From Larkinella punicea (GTDB lineage Bacteria; Bacteroidota; Bacteroidia; Cytophagales; Spirosomataceae), in the NCBI RefSeq assembly GCF_003334855.1, contig NZ_QOWE01000027.1:62001-126000 (forward strand): a DNA stretch of 64,000 nucleotides, in the 5' to 3' direction. A model generated the notes under the pieces. The model searched no databases. It saw nothing but the letters and a program-made list of their open reading frames with translations, and was not told the DNA's origin. The translations under genes and the position numbers were made by a program. This document shows, one piece after another, positions 24,341 to 33,104 of this stretch; position 1 is the first letter of the stretch; the number at the start of each line of letters is the position of its first letter.

Positions 24341-26638
24341 ATGTTAAAAACGATATACCTATCGGTTCTGTTTATTTTAGGCAGTACCTTCCTTGCCCAT
24401 GCCCAGTCGACGGCCACCGTCGAAGGCAAAGTAATTTCCAAGCAAAAACCGGTCGAACTGGCCACGGTGGCACTGAAAGGCACCCGGTTCGGCGTTCTGA
24501 CCGACACATCGGGCGTTTTCCGCCTGACCGGCATTCCGGCGGGTCGCTACCAACTGGTGGTTTCGCTGGTGGGATTTGACAGTTTTCAGAAAACCGTCAA
24601 CGTAACGGCAGGCCAGACCATCCGCCAGACGGTCGACCTGCGTGAAGCCGCCAACACGCTGGGCGAGGTCGTCATTACGGGAACAATGAAGGAAGTTTCG
24701 AAGTTGGAAAGCCCCGTTCCGGTGGAGATTTACACGCCGAAATTCTTCCAGAAAAATCCCACGCCCAACATCTACGACGCCCTGCAAACCATCAACGGGG
24801 TTCGGCCCCAGTTGAACTGCAATGTCTGCAACACCGGCGACATTCACATCAACGGGCTGGAAGGACCGTATACGATGGTGCTGCTCGACGGGATGCCGAT
24901 TGTGAGTTCGCTGTCGACGGTGTACGGTTTATCCGGGATTCCGAATTCGCTGGTGGAGCGGGTCGAGGTGGTGAAAGGCCCGGCGTCGACGCTCTACGGT
25001 TCGGAAGCGGTGGCCGGTTTAATCAACATCATCACGAAAAATCCATTGAAAGCACCGACCGTGACGGCCGATGTGTTCGGCACAAGCTGGCAGGAATACA
25101 ACGCCGATCTGGGCGTGAAATACCGGGTTGGAAAAGCCAATTCGCTGATTGGTCTGAACTATTACAACTACCAGAATCCGTACGACAAAAACAACGACGG
25201 TTTTACGGACGTGACGCTGCAACACCGGATTTCGGTGTTCAACAAATGGCAGTTCGAGCGGAAAGAAAACCGCCAGGCCAGCATTGCCGGACGATATTTC
25301 TACGAAAACCGCTGGGGCGGGCAAACCAACTGGACGCCCGAACTCCGGGGTACCGACAGCCTCTATGCCGAAAGCATTTACACGAAACGACTGGAACTGA
25401 TTGGCTCTTACCAACTCCCGACGACGGAAAACATCACGCTCCAGTCGTCGTTCAACAGCCACAACCAGAATTCGTATTACGGCACGACCTCCTTCAACGC
25501 GACCCAGCGGATCTTTTTTGCCCAGTTGCTCTGGACGAAGGAGTTTAACAGCCAGTTCAGCCTGCTGGTCGGAACGCCCTTCCGCTACACCTTCTACGAC
25601 GACAACACACCAGCCACCCAGTCTGCCGATTCGCTGCGCCCCGCCAACCAGCCCGACCGCACGGTTTTGCCCGGTGTTTTCGTGCAGCCCGAGTTTACGT
25701 TCAACGAAAAACATAAACTGTTGCTGGGTTTGCGTTACGACTACAATTCGCGGCACGGCAACATCCTGACACCCCGGTTTTCGTATAAATGGGCACCCAA
25801 CCGCGACAACATCATCCGGTTGAATGCCGGAACAGGCTACCGGGTTGTCAACCTCTTTACCGAGGACCACGCGGCCCTGACCGGCGCCCGGCAGGTGGTG
25901 GTGCAGGATGAACTCAAACCCGAACGAAGCTGGAATGTGAACCTGAACTATACCAAACAGATTGTATTCGGGAGCGGTTTTCTGGGCATCGATGCGTCGC
26001 TGTTTTATACGTATTTTACCAACCGGATCATTGCCGACTACGACACCGACCCCAACAAGATTTTCTTCGATAACCTGAAGGGCCATTCGACGTCCAAGGG
26101 GGTCAGTGTAAATTTTGACGCCAGTTTTACGTTCCCGCTGAAGGTTAACGCCGGTTTTACACTCATGGATGTGTATAAGGTGGAAGACGATGCGGACGGA
26201 CAGGCCGTTAAAACCCGCCAGTTACTGACCGAACGCATTACGGGTACCTGGACGGTTTCGTATGATTTCGGACGCGGTTTTTCAACGGATTACACCGGGA
26301 ATCTCTACGGGCCGATGCGGTTGCCGCTGCTGAGTTCCGACGATCCACGGGCCGAATATTCGCCCACCTGGAGCATTCAGAACATTCAGTTGACCAAAAA
26401 ATTCAACAGCGGTTTCGAGATTTACGGCGGGATCAAGAACCTGCTGAATTTTACGCCCCCGGCCAACAGCATCGCCCGCGCCAACGATCCGTTCGACAAG
26501 CGCGTCGTGTTCGATCGGAACGGGCAGGTGGTGGCAACGCCCGACAATCCGTACCGGCTGACCTTCGACCCGAACTACGTTTTTGCCCCCAACCAGGGCA
26601 TCCGCGGTTTCCTGGGTATTCGCTACACGGTTCGGTAG
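24341..26638 (+). CDS. TonB-dependent outer-membrane receptor, likely for a metal or metal complex
   Basis: A 765-residue receptor. It starts with a signal peptide ending AHAQ, then a CarboxypepD_reg-like domain (VEGKVISKQKPVELATV to VDLRE, ~27-105), the plug domain (LGEVVITGT to LYGSEAVAGLINIITK, ~110-230) and a beta-barrel ending in GIRYTVR with the aromatic/hydrophobic pattern of outer-membrane proteins. The plug carries QLNCNVCNTGDIHING, a CxxC unusual in sugar receptors. It is smaller than the SusC proteins in this window and has no SusD partner. The upstream metal-repressor-like operator and His-rich neighbour suggest metal uptake; this is inference. Confidence 0.85.
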   Translation: MLKTIYLSVLFILGSTFLAHAQSTATVEGKVISKQKPVELATVALKGTRFGVLTDTSGVFRLTGIPAGRYQLVVSLVGFDSFQKTVNVTAGQTIRQTVDLREAANTLGEVVITGTMKEVSKLESPVPVEIYTPKFFQKNPTPNIYDALQTINGVRPQLNCNVCNTGDIHINGLEGPYTMVLLDGMPIVSSLSTVYGLSGIPNSLVERVEVVKGPASTLYGSEAVAGLINIITKNPLKAPTVTADVFGTSWQEYNADLGVKYRVGKANSLIGLNYYNYQNPYDKNNDGFTDVTLQHRISVFNKWQFERKENRQASIAGRYFYENRWGGQTNWTPELRGTDSLYAESIYTKRLELIGSYQLPTTENITLQSSFNSHNQNSYYGTTSFNATQRIFFAQLLWTKEFNSQFSLLVGTPFRYTFYDDNTPATQSADSLRPANQPDRTVLPGVFVQPEFTFNEKHKLLLGLRYDYNSRHGNILTPRFSYKWAPNRDNIIRLNAGTGYRVVNLFTEDHAALTGARQVVVQDELKPERSWNVNLNYTKQIVFGSGFLGIDASLFYTYFTNRIIADYDTDPNKIFFDNLKGHSTSKGVSVNFDASFTFPLKVNAGFTLMDVYKVEDDADGQAVKTRQLLTERITGTWTVSYDFGRGFSTDYTGNLYGPMRLPLLSSDDPRAEYSPTWSIQNIQLTKKFNSGFEIYGGIKNLLNFTPPANSIARANDPFDKRVVFDRNGQVVATPDNPYRLTFDPNYVFAPNQGIRGFLGIRYTVR

Positions 26639-26740
26639 TGGACGGCTTCGCTGTGCAACGATTGACGGTTTGATCCTGTCCTTACCACTGAATCCAAGCG
26701 GTTCAAACAATTTAACGGACCGGATCGTTTATTGGATTTT

Positions 26741-26849
26741 CGCTTTCTGCCCCTAAATCCCCTAAAGGGGACTTGGACGCGGCTTAATCCGGATGCTAAA
26801 AGTCCGGCTGCGTCCGACCGTCCTTTAGGGGATTTAGGGGCAGAAAGCG
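26741..26849. repeat. Inverted repeat element, family 1 (copy 3, extended and interrupted)
   Basis: This copy has the common arms plus a further mirrored flank (CGCTTTCTG left, CAGAAAGCG right). Its right arm is broken by an extra ~16 bp (GGCTGCGTCCGACCGT) between AAAAGTCC and CCTTTAGG. It lies in the 404-base spacer between the TonB receptor and the CBM48 gene, downstream of the receptor, where it may act as a transcript-end hairpin. The rest of the spacer is AT-rich and presumably holds the CBM48 promoter. Confidence 0.85.
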
Positions 26850-27042
26850 AAAGTTCGATAGAACTATCAGACGTAAGTTCTACGTTTATTGGAAAAATTC
26901 TATTTCAATCGCCGGCTTTTTAAATTATTGTATCGAATAATAGAACAATAACAAGAAAGCCCTGTTTTAATGATTTGATAACCATTGCATTACTCATTTT
27001 TCCATATAAATTTACAACCGTAAACCAAACACTCTACTCTAT

Positions 27043-27354
27043 ATGGCACTTGCAAAACAGTATGTAAAAAGCAAGCCTACAATTTGCAAAGTAACGTTTA
27101 CGCTGCCTGCTGACGCCGTTAATGGTGCGAAAGCGGTTGCTTTGGTTGGTGATTTTAACGGCTGGGATGCGTCGGCTACGGCTCTGAAGAAACAAAAAGA
27201 CGGTTCATACAAAACAACGGTTGAACTTCCGGTGGGTCAGGAAACGCAGTTTCGCTATCTGATCGATGGTGAAACCTGGCTGAATGATTCGGAGGCCGAT
27301 AAGTACATTAGCAGCGGTGTTTCGTCCGACGAAAATTCGGTAGTTGCTTTGTAA
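27043..27354 (+). CDS. Stand-alone CBM48 / isoamylase early-set domain protein
   Basis: A 103-residue protein consisting almost only of a CBM48/AMPK-beta-like glycogen-binding fold. VALVGDFNGWDASATALKKQ is the family signature, followed by YKTTVELPVGQETQFRYLIDG and TWLNDSEADKY. Such domains bind alpha-glucans and are usually fused to branching or debranching enzymes; alone it may regulate or target a partner to glycogen. No signal peptide, so cytosolic. Codon use and AT content hint at strong expression (inference). Confidence 0.88.
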   Translation: MALAKQYVKSKPTICKVTFTLPADAVNGAKAVALVGDFNGWDASATALKKQKDGSYKTTVELPVGQETQFRYLIDGETWLNDSEADKYISSGVSSDENSVVAL

Positions 27355-27407
27355 TTGATTTCCATTTCGTATGTTCAGCCGCCTTTATTCTGGCTGTGAA
27401 TACGTGT

Positions 27408-27440
27408 GATAGCCTGATCTTCTGATCGGGCTATCTTGTT
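27408..27440 (+). terminator. Intrinsic terminator of the CBM48 gene
   Basis: A 12-bp stem, GATAGCCTGATC with GATCGGGCTATC (one G-T pair), with loop TTCT followed by TTGTT, 53 bases after the CBM48 stop. This is a well-formed rho-independent terminator. Confidence 0.85.
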
Positions 27441-27508
27441 TATCGGGGATCTGACCGTAGTTTTGGGTTTTGATAGCATTAGTCAGCCACAATGAACCCC
27501 GGCCGAGC

Positions 27509-28930
27509 ATGAAATTATACGTCAACAGACTGCTCCTTATCCTTTTAAGTAGTTTTTTATACCCGGTTTTTGGGCAAAAAAAACCGATGAATGTGCTGGT
27601 TCTTTATTCCGACGATCAGCGTTATAACACGATTCATGCGTTGGGAAATGACGCCATTCAAACGCCCAACCTGGATCGGCTCGTCAAAAAGGGCGTCGCC
27701 TTTACGCGGGCGCAGACGATGGGCGGTTTACACGGTGCGCTGTGTGTTCCAAGCCGGGCGATGCTCCACACAGGCCGCTACCTACACAGTTTACACAAAT
27801 CCGGCGATGTGATTCCCAAAGAACACACCACGCTGCCCGAATACCTCCGAACGAAAGGATACCAAACGTACGCGATTGGAAAATGGCACAACGACAAAGC
27901 TTCGTTTTCGAGGAGTTATGAAGGGGGGGCCGCCCTGTTTTTCGGCGGGATGCACCTCCCGGAAAAAGGCGGTCAGGAGCATCCGCAGTATGTAAATTTT
28001 GATCCCGCCGGGCAATTTAAGGAGCCCAATAAAAAGGCCGATGTGTATTCGTCGGAACTGTATGCCAATGAAGCCATCGCCTTTTTGACCAACCGAACAC
28101 CGGAAAACCGATCTTTTTATTGCTACGTCGCGTTCACGTCGCCCCACGACCCGCGCACCCCGCCGGAAGCTTTTCGGAAGTTATACCCGAAAGAACAGAT
28201 GAAATTGCCCGCTAATTTTCTCCCGCAGCACCCCTTCGACAATGGAGAACTGAACGTACGCGATGAGAAACTACTGCCGCGCCCATTGACCGAAGTGCAG
28301 GCGAAAGAGGAACTTGCGCTCTATTACGGCATGATTTCGGAGCTGGATGCCCAGGTTGGCCGGATTCTGAATGTACTGGAAAAGAACGGCTTACTCGAAA
28401 CGACGCTGATCGTTTTTGCGGGCGACAACGGGCTGGCAGTGGGCAGTCACGGCTTGCTGGGCAAACAGAATCTATACGAACACAGCATGCGCGTACCGCT
28501 GGTCATCAGCCATCCGGCCCTGCCGCAAAACAAGCGCGTCGATGCGCTGGCCTATCTCGCCGATATTTTCCCGACGGTGACGGATTTTCTTGGGATGCCG
28601 GCACCAGCGACGGTTGAAAGCCAGAGTTTGCTCCCCTTTATAAAAGGAACCAAAAAGCCGGGCCGGGAGTCGGTTTATTATGCCTACCGGGATTTTCAGC
28701 GGGCCGTGCGAACCCGCGACAACTGGAAACTTATCAAATACAACGTCAATCGGCAGGAAACCACGCAGTTGTTCGACCTCAACAAAGACCCGTACGAAGT
28801 GAACAATCTGGCGAACAACCCGGATTTTGCGCAAAAAAAGAAGGTGCTGGAAAACCGCCTGATGAGTGAAATGAAGACGTATCACGATTTTCTGGACCTC
28901 AGCCAGCCTGATTGGGGGCGGCAACCGTGA
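27509..28930 (+). CDS. Secreted sulfatase
   Basis: 473 residues from the ATG at 27509, chosen because it opens a signal peptide (MKLYVNRLLLILLSSFLYPVFG); the frame reaches back 13 codons further. NVLVLYSDDQR supplies the first metal ligands. The formylglycine signature is CVPSRAMLHTGR, with Cys at about residue 79 (C-type, so maturation by an FGE enzyme is expected). GKWHND, HDPRTPP and FAGDNGLAVGSHGLLGK complete the active site. It removes sulfate esters from a glycan in the periplasm; subtype unknown. It lies just outside locus A, converging on its last gene. Confidence 0.92.
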   Translation: MKLYVNRLLLILLSSFLYPVFGQKKPMNVLVLYSDDQRYNTIHALGNDAIQTPNLDRLVKKGVAFTRAQTMGGLHGALCVPSRAMLHTGRYLHSLHKSGDVIPKEHTTLPEYLRTKGYQTYAIGKWHNDKASFSRSYEGGAALFFGGMHLPEKGGQEHPQYVNFDPAGQFKEPNKKADVYSSELYANEAIAFLTNRTPENRSFYCYVAFTSPHDPRTPPEAFRKLYPKEQMKLPANFLPQHPFDNGELNVRDEKLLPRPLTEVQAKEELALYYGMISELDAQVGRILNVLEKNGLLETTLIVFAGDNGLAVGSHGLLGKQNLYEHSMRVPLVISHPALPQNKRVDALAYLADIFPTVTDFLGMPAPATVESQSLLPFIKGTKKPGRESVYYAYRDFQRAVRTRDNWKLIKYNVNRQETTQLFDLNKDPYEVNNLANNPDFAQKKKVLENRLMSEMKTYHDFLDLSQPDWGRQP

Positions 28931-28942
28931 TTGAACAATAGA

Positions 28943-28970
28943 ATGGAGCGCCGGACGCCCGGCGCTCCAT
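28943..28970. terminator. Bidirectional terminator hairpin between convergent genes
   Basis: A perfect 12-bp GC-rich stem (ATGGAGCGCCGG with CCGGCGCTCCAT) with loop ACGC fills the 45-base gap between the convergent sulfatase gene and the last gene of locus A. It lies 12 bases after one stop and 5 after the other. Confidence 0.75.
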
Positions 28971-28975
28971 GAATA

Positions 28976-29914
28976 CTAAACCGTAAAGCTGTCCGACTCG
29001 ACGTAGGCTTTGATCAAAGCGGTTTCACCTTCTTTGCCCGGATAGGCATTGCCGTGTTCCATGCCCCAGATAAAGTCCTTGTTTTCGGCTTTACCTTTCT
29101 CGTACACGTGTTTGAAAACGTTCTTGTAATTGATTTCGCCCGTCGTCGGCTCCTTCCGGCCCGGATTGTCGCCGATCTGGAAATAGCCGATTTCGCTCCA
29201 GCACCAGTCGATGTGCGGAATGATGTGCCCTTCGTTTTTCTGCATGTGGTAGACGTCGAACAGGATTTTGCAGGCCGGACTGTTGACGGCGCGGCAAATC
29301 TCGTAGGTCTGGTCGGAAGTGCGTAAAAACAGATTTGGCGTGTCGCTCAGCGGTTCCAGCACCATCGTCAACCCGTTGGGGGCCAGAATGTCAGATCCCC
29401 GGCGCAGCGCGTCGATCACGTGGCCGGTTTGAATGCCGATGGGCAGATTGCGCTGAAAATCACCGGGAACCACCGTCATGAATTTCGCATTCACGCGTTT
29501 GGCCACCTCGACGGCTTTCTTGCAACCCGCCAGAAAAATGTCGATGAATTCCTGTTTGCCGGCCGCGAGCGTATTTTGTCCGTTTCCGCCCTTATCGACC
29601 ACAAAAACGCCCATTTTCATGCCCAGGCGAGTCATTTCCTTCGCGATTTTCTCCTGCTCCTCCACCGGACGGCCCATCATTCCGTTGTCTTCGAGGGCGG
29701 TAAAACCGTTGTCGGCCATGAACTTTAGCTGGTCGATCACGTCTTTCCCGGCACTATTTGTAAACATCCCGAAGTGGGGGGCATATTGTAATTTGAACTT
29801 GTTTTTCACCACCGTCTGCGGCTGTACAGCATTCGTACCCGCCAGGGCATTGCCGACAAGCGTCGCACCGACAAGGCCTAACGTTGATTTGACAAAATCG
29901 CGTCGTTGAATCAT
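28976..29914 (-). CDS. Tat-exported TIM-barrel isomerase (hydroxypyruvate isomerase-like)
   Basis: A 312-residue protein with a Tat leader (MIQRRDFVKSTLGLVGATLVG). The barrel carries GFTALEDNGMMGRP, FMTVVPGDFQR, LTMVLEPLSDTPNL, CKILFDVYHMQ, IGYFQIGDNPGR and FIWGMEHGNAYPG, with metal-binding Glu, Asp and His positions as in hydroxypyruvate isomerase and xylose-isomerase-like proteins. The probable role is isomerisation or epimerisation of a sugar in the periplasm. It is the last gene of locus A, 14 bases after the cytochrome gene. Confidence 0.88.
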   Translation of the reverse strand: MIQRRDFVKSTLGLVGATLVGNALAGTNAVQPQTVVKNKFKLQYAPHFGMFTNSAGKDVIDQLKFMADNGFTALEDNGMMGRPVEEQEKIAKEMTRLGMKMGVFVVDKGGNGQNTLAAGKQEFIDIFLAGCKKAVEVAKRVNAKFMTVVPGDFQRNLPIGIQTGHVIDALRRGSDILAPNGLTMVLEPLSDTPNLFLRTSDQTYEICRAVNSPACKILFDVYHMQKNEGHIIPHIDWCWSEIGYFQIGDNPGRKEPTTGEINYKNVFKHVYEKGKAENKDFIWGMEHGNAYPGKEGETALIKAYVESDSFTV

Positions 29915-29928
29915 GATAAAGGAAGGTT

Positions 29929-32900
29929 CTATTTTTTCTTTAAACTCGATAAGTAATCCACTAAATCGACCAGTTCCTGCGTAGACATGTTTTCCTGCAA
30001 TCCGGAAGGCATCATCGAGGCATCCATTTGCTTCATGGAAACGACGTCGCTCATTTTGTAATCGCTCACCACCCCACCCGGAAACTTCATTTGCAGGTCG
30101 GTTTCGGTTTTGCTGGAAATGATCCCGGAAACCGTGCTGCCATCTTTGAATTTGACCTCAAACCCTTCGTAGCCGAAGCTTACCCCGGCATCGGGATACA
30201 AGATGGAAAGGTATTGTCCTTCTTTCGGCAATTTGCTCCCGATTTCGGACAGTTTGGGGCCAAAATCCATGCCTTCGCTGTTGATCTGGTGGCAAATGGC
30301 GCAATTGGTCTTGAAAACCGTCAGCCCCCGGCCTGCGTCGCCGGTCATGGCCAGCAGATCCGGAATGGCGGGCAGTTTCTTGCCTTCTGCGCCTTTGGCA
30401 CCGTCGAGATAACTGGCGGCTTCCGTCCGGACTTTCTTCCGCCAGGTGTTGCTAACCCCCTGAACAGCCGCCGTTTTGTACTCCGGTTTAATCTGGCCGG
30501 AGCGCAGGAGTGACAGAATCATTTCTTCCCCGTCGTTGCTGCCGCCGATGGCGCGGGTGGCTTCTTTCCGCAGCAGTGTCGGACGCTTTTCGTCCAACGC
30601 AATGGTTTTCAGCATTTCGAGCGACTCCTTGGTTCCCACCCAGCGCAGAGCCGACACCATGTTGATGGCGGCTTCCGGGTTGCTGCCATTCAGGATTTCC
30701 CAGACCTGCTTCCCACCACCCTGCTTCAACAATTGACGGGTAGCGTCGCGGCCCACAATGTCGTTGAACTGCTTCTGACTCAGGGCCAGCAAGCGCGGAT
30801 TTTCGGCTACGGGTTCATACCGGCTCACCATTTCCATGTATTCAGGTTTGCCGTAGGTTTCGTCCAGCAATTTGGTCAACGACGCCATCGCTTCCGGCGA
30901 ATTTTTCACGAAGTTCTGGTCGAGGTGGCGCAACGCCAGTTTGGTAATTTGTACGTCGTTCGGGTTGGTTTTCAGAATGCTCAGCAAAGCGGTCGATTTT
31001 TCGGTAGCCCCCGGATTGAAATCGAAGGCCCGGAAATACCGCAACCGGCTCGTCAAATCGGTTTTCGAATCACCCGCCAGACTGGCCAGCAAGGGCACCG
31101 ATTCTTTGGTGCGAGCCCGCCAGACGATGTCTTTCCCGGCATCGGTAGCCACCGGATTCGCGCCCGACCGTTTCAACCAGGCGGCATAATACGCATCCCA
31201 CTGACCATCAGCCCCAATGCCGAGTGCTTCCAGATACCAGCGGTCTTTGCCATCGTGTTTGGCGGCCAGTTGCGCCCACAAATCCGGCGCTTCGGGTGAT
31301 GTGTTCCGGCGCAGGGCAATGGCACATTCCCGGCGAACCTGCGGATCAGTGTCGTTCACCAACTGCTTCACGTAGGGAATAATGTCAGTTTTCAATTCAC
31401 GAGCGGCCCGCAAACCGGTGATGCGCAGGTTCGGATCGCTTTCTTTCAGCGCGGTTTCGATGTATTTTTTGCCTTTGCCATCCAGTTTGCTCAGCAACCA
31501 GAGGGCGCGGGCTTTCATGCGCGGATCGGGTGATGTTTTGTACAGTTTCGCCAGGTCTTTTTCGGCTTTCGTGCCCAGATCGTGCAGTTTGTTCCAGGCG
31601 GCATAGCGAATCGCCATGTTCGGGCTTTGCAGGGCTTCAACGGCACCGGCGGTCGTAGCCAGATCGACTTTCGGTATTTTGTACGGTGTGTTCGGTGGGG
31701 CCACGCGGTAGACCCGTCCCCGGTTTTGATCACCCGCCTGGTGACCACCCACACCGGGATCATACCAGTCGGAAATGAGCAGCGAACCATCGGGCGCAAC
31801 GCACACATCCGAAGGCCGGAACCACTGGTCGCGCACGCCTTCCAAAAGCGGCACGATGGTGGCTTTGTAGCCCGCGCCGTCTTTCGTGACCGGATACGAC
31901 CGAACGATATTTGGCCCCGCGTCGCAGTGAATCATCTGACCCTGAAACACTTCCGGCAGCAATTTTCCTTCATACAGAATAATACCGGTGGGCGAACCCG
32001 CGCCGGTTTGCAGCAAATTCGGCACCACGCCGGGGTCGTTCAGGTGCCAGTGTTGCAGCGGAATGGTGGCTTCCAGGTTGGTGCGGTTCACGCGCCAGCC
32101 CGCGCCGGTCATTTCGTCAGTATAGCCGTAATTGCCATACTCCATCACATAATTGATCCGAACGCCCTTGTTGCCGTCGTCGTCGTTGTCCGACTGCCAC
32201 ATGGTTCCGTAGGAATCCAGCGCGACTTCGAAGTTGTTCCGGAAGTTCTGGCCCAGCACTTCCATGTCACTGCCATCCGGGTTGCACCGGAAAACCATGC
32301 CCTGGCGGTAGTTTTTGGTATCGATTTCTTTGCCGGTCGTGCGGTCAAAAATAGCTTTGCCGTCTTTGTCGCGGATTTGCTTGCCTTCGTTGCCGAAATT
32401 GAAATACCACTTGCCATCGGGTCCAAAAACGAAGGAGTGCATCCCGTGGTCGTGGTCGGCCCCACTGAGTCCGGTAAACAGCAGTTCTTTTTTATCGGCT
32501 TTATCGTCGCCATTTTCGTCCGTAAACACAAACACATTTGGGCTATCCGACACAATGACCTTGTTGCCCTGCACCCAGACGCCCAGCGGAGAAACCAGTT
32601 CCGGCCCCTGGTAAAACGTTTTGGTGACGTCGGCCTGCCCATCGCCGTTGGTGTCTTCCAGAATCAGAATCCGGTCGCCTTCGGGGCGGGTGGGGTTTCC
32701 GCTGATGTTGGCGCGGTAATTATACGCTTCGCAAACCCAGACGCGCCCCCGGGCATCGACGTCGATGTTGGTCGGATTCGTCAGCATCGGTTCGGCGGCA
32801 AAGAGCCTGGCTTCCAGACCCGGTGCTACGTTCAGACTACCCACCGCGTATTTCGGATCGCGCTTGTCGTCGTCGGAAAGTCCGGCGAATAAACGGTTAA

Positions 32901-33039
32901 GGTATTCCCCGGAAGCCTGATTGAGGTTGTCGTTTTGCCAGGCGCCTACCAGGACGCCCCCGACGATCAGCCCGGCGGTGGACCAGGCCAAAGCCCGCCG
33001 TGACAGCCGGAAAAAAGAAGAGTAACGAGTTGAGTTCAT
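29929..33039 (-). CDS. PVC-type membrane-bound dehydrogenase with HEAT repeats and C-terminal cytochrome c
   Basis: 1036 residues from the ATG at 33039 (MNSTRYSSFFRLSRRALAW). The open frame extends upstream, but the extra part is the antisense-type continuation through the apbE end and is not coding. After a membrane anchor (STAGLIVGGVLVGAW), residues ~60-480 form a beta-propeller with PTNIDVDARGRVWVCEAYNYR, HDHGMHSFVFGPDG, MEYGNYGYTDEMTG and VAPDGSLLISDWYDPGVGG, as in PVC-type dehydrogenases. HEAT-like helical repeats follow (~500-860). One c-type heme site CAICH is at ~913-917, in a heme-binding domain. It probably oxidises a sugar or alcohol in the periplasm and passes electrons to the heme. 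Confidence 0.88.
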   Translation of the reverse strand: MNSTRYSSFFRLSRRALAWSTAGLIVGGVLVGAWQNDNLNQASGEYLNRLFAGLSDDDKRDPKYAVGSLNVAPGLEARLFAAEPMLTNPTNIDVDARGRVWVCEAYNYRANISGNPTRPEGDRILILEDTNGDGQADVTKTFYQGPELVSPLGVWVQGNKVIVSDSPNVFVFTDENGDDKADKKELLFTGLSGADHDHGMHSFVFGPDGKWYFNFGNEGKQIRDKDGKAIFDRTTGKEIDTKNYRQGMVFRCNPDGSDMEVLGQNFRNNFEVALDSYGTMWQSDNDDDGNKGVRINYVMEYGNYGYTDEMTGAGWRVNRTNLEATIPLQHWHLNDPGVVPNLLQTGAGSPTGIILYEGKLLPEVFQGQMIHCDAGPNIVRSYPVTKDGAGYKATIVPLLEGVRDQWFRPSDVCVAPDGSLLISDWYDPGVGGHQAGDQNRGRVYRVAPPNTPYKIPKVDLATTAGAVEALQSPNMAIRYAAWNKLHDLGTKAEKDLAKLYKTSPDPRMKARALWLLSKLDGKGKKYIETALKESDPNLRITGLRAARELKTDIIPYVKQLVNDTDPQVRRECAIALRRNTSPEAPDLWAQLAAKHDGKDRWYLEALGIGADGQWDAYYAAWLKRSGANPVATDAGKDIVWRARTKESVPLLASLAGDSKTDLTSRLRYFRAFDFNPGATEKSTALLSILKTNPNDVQITKLALRHLDQNFVKNSPEAMASLTKLLDETYGKPEYMEMVSRYEPVAENPRLLALSQKQFNDIVGRDATRQLLKQGGGKQVWEILNGSNPEAAINMVSALRWVGTKESLEMLKTIALDEKRPTLLRKEATRAIGGSNDGEEMILSLLRSGQIKPEYKTAAVQGVSNTWRKKVRTEAASYLDGAKGAEGKKLPAIPDLLAMTGDAGRGLTVFKTNCAICHQINSEGMDFGPKLSEIGSKLPKEGQYLSILYPDAGVSFGYEGFEVKFKDGSTVSGIISSKTETDLQMKFPGGVVSDYKMSDVVSMKQMDASMMPSGLQENMSTQELVDLVDYLSSLKKK

Positions 33040-33104
33040 AAACGCCCCGTAAGGTTTGTAAGGGTTGGAATAAAACGTGTAAATGTAGCAATAAAACCCA
33101 AATG

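Noticed and set aside
31582-32892. 436-codon open frame on the plus strand
   Set aside because: It is antisense to the PVC dehydrogenase, with no start context and no recognisable motif.
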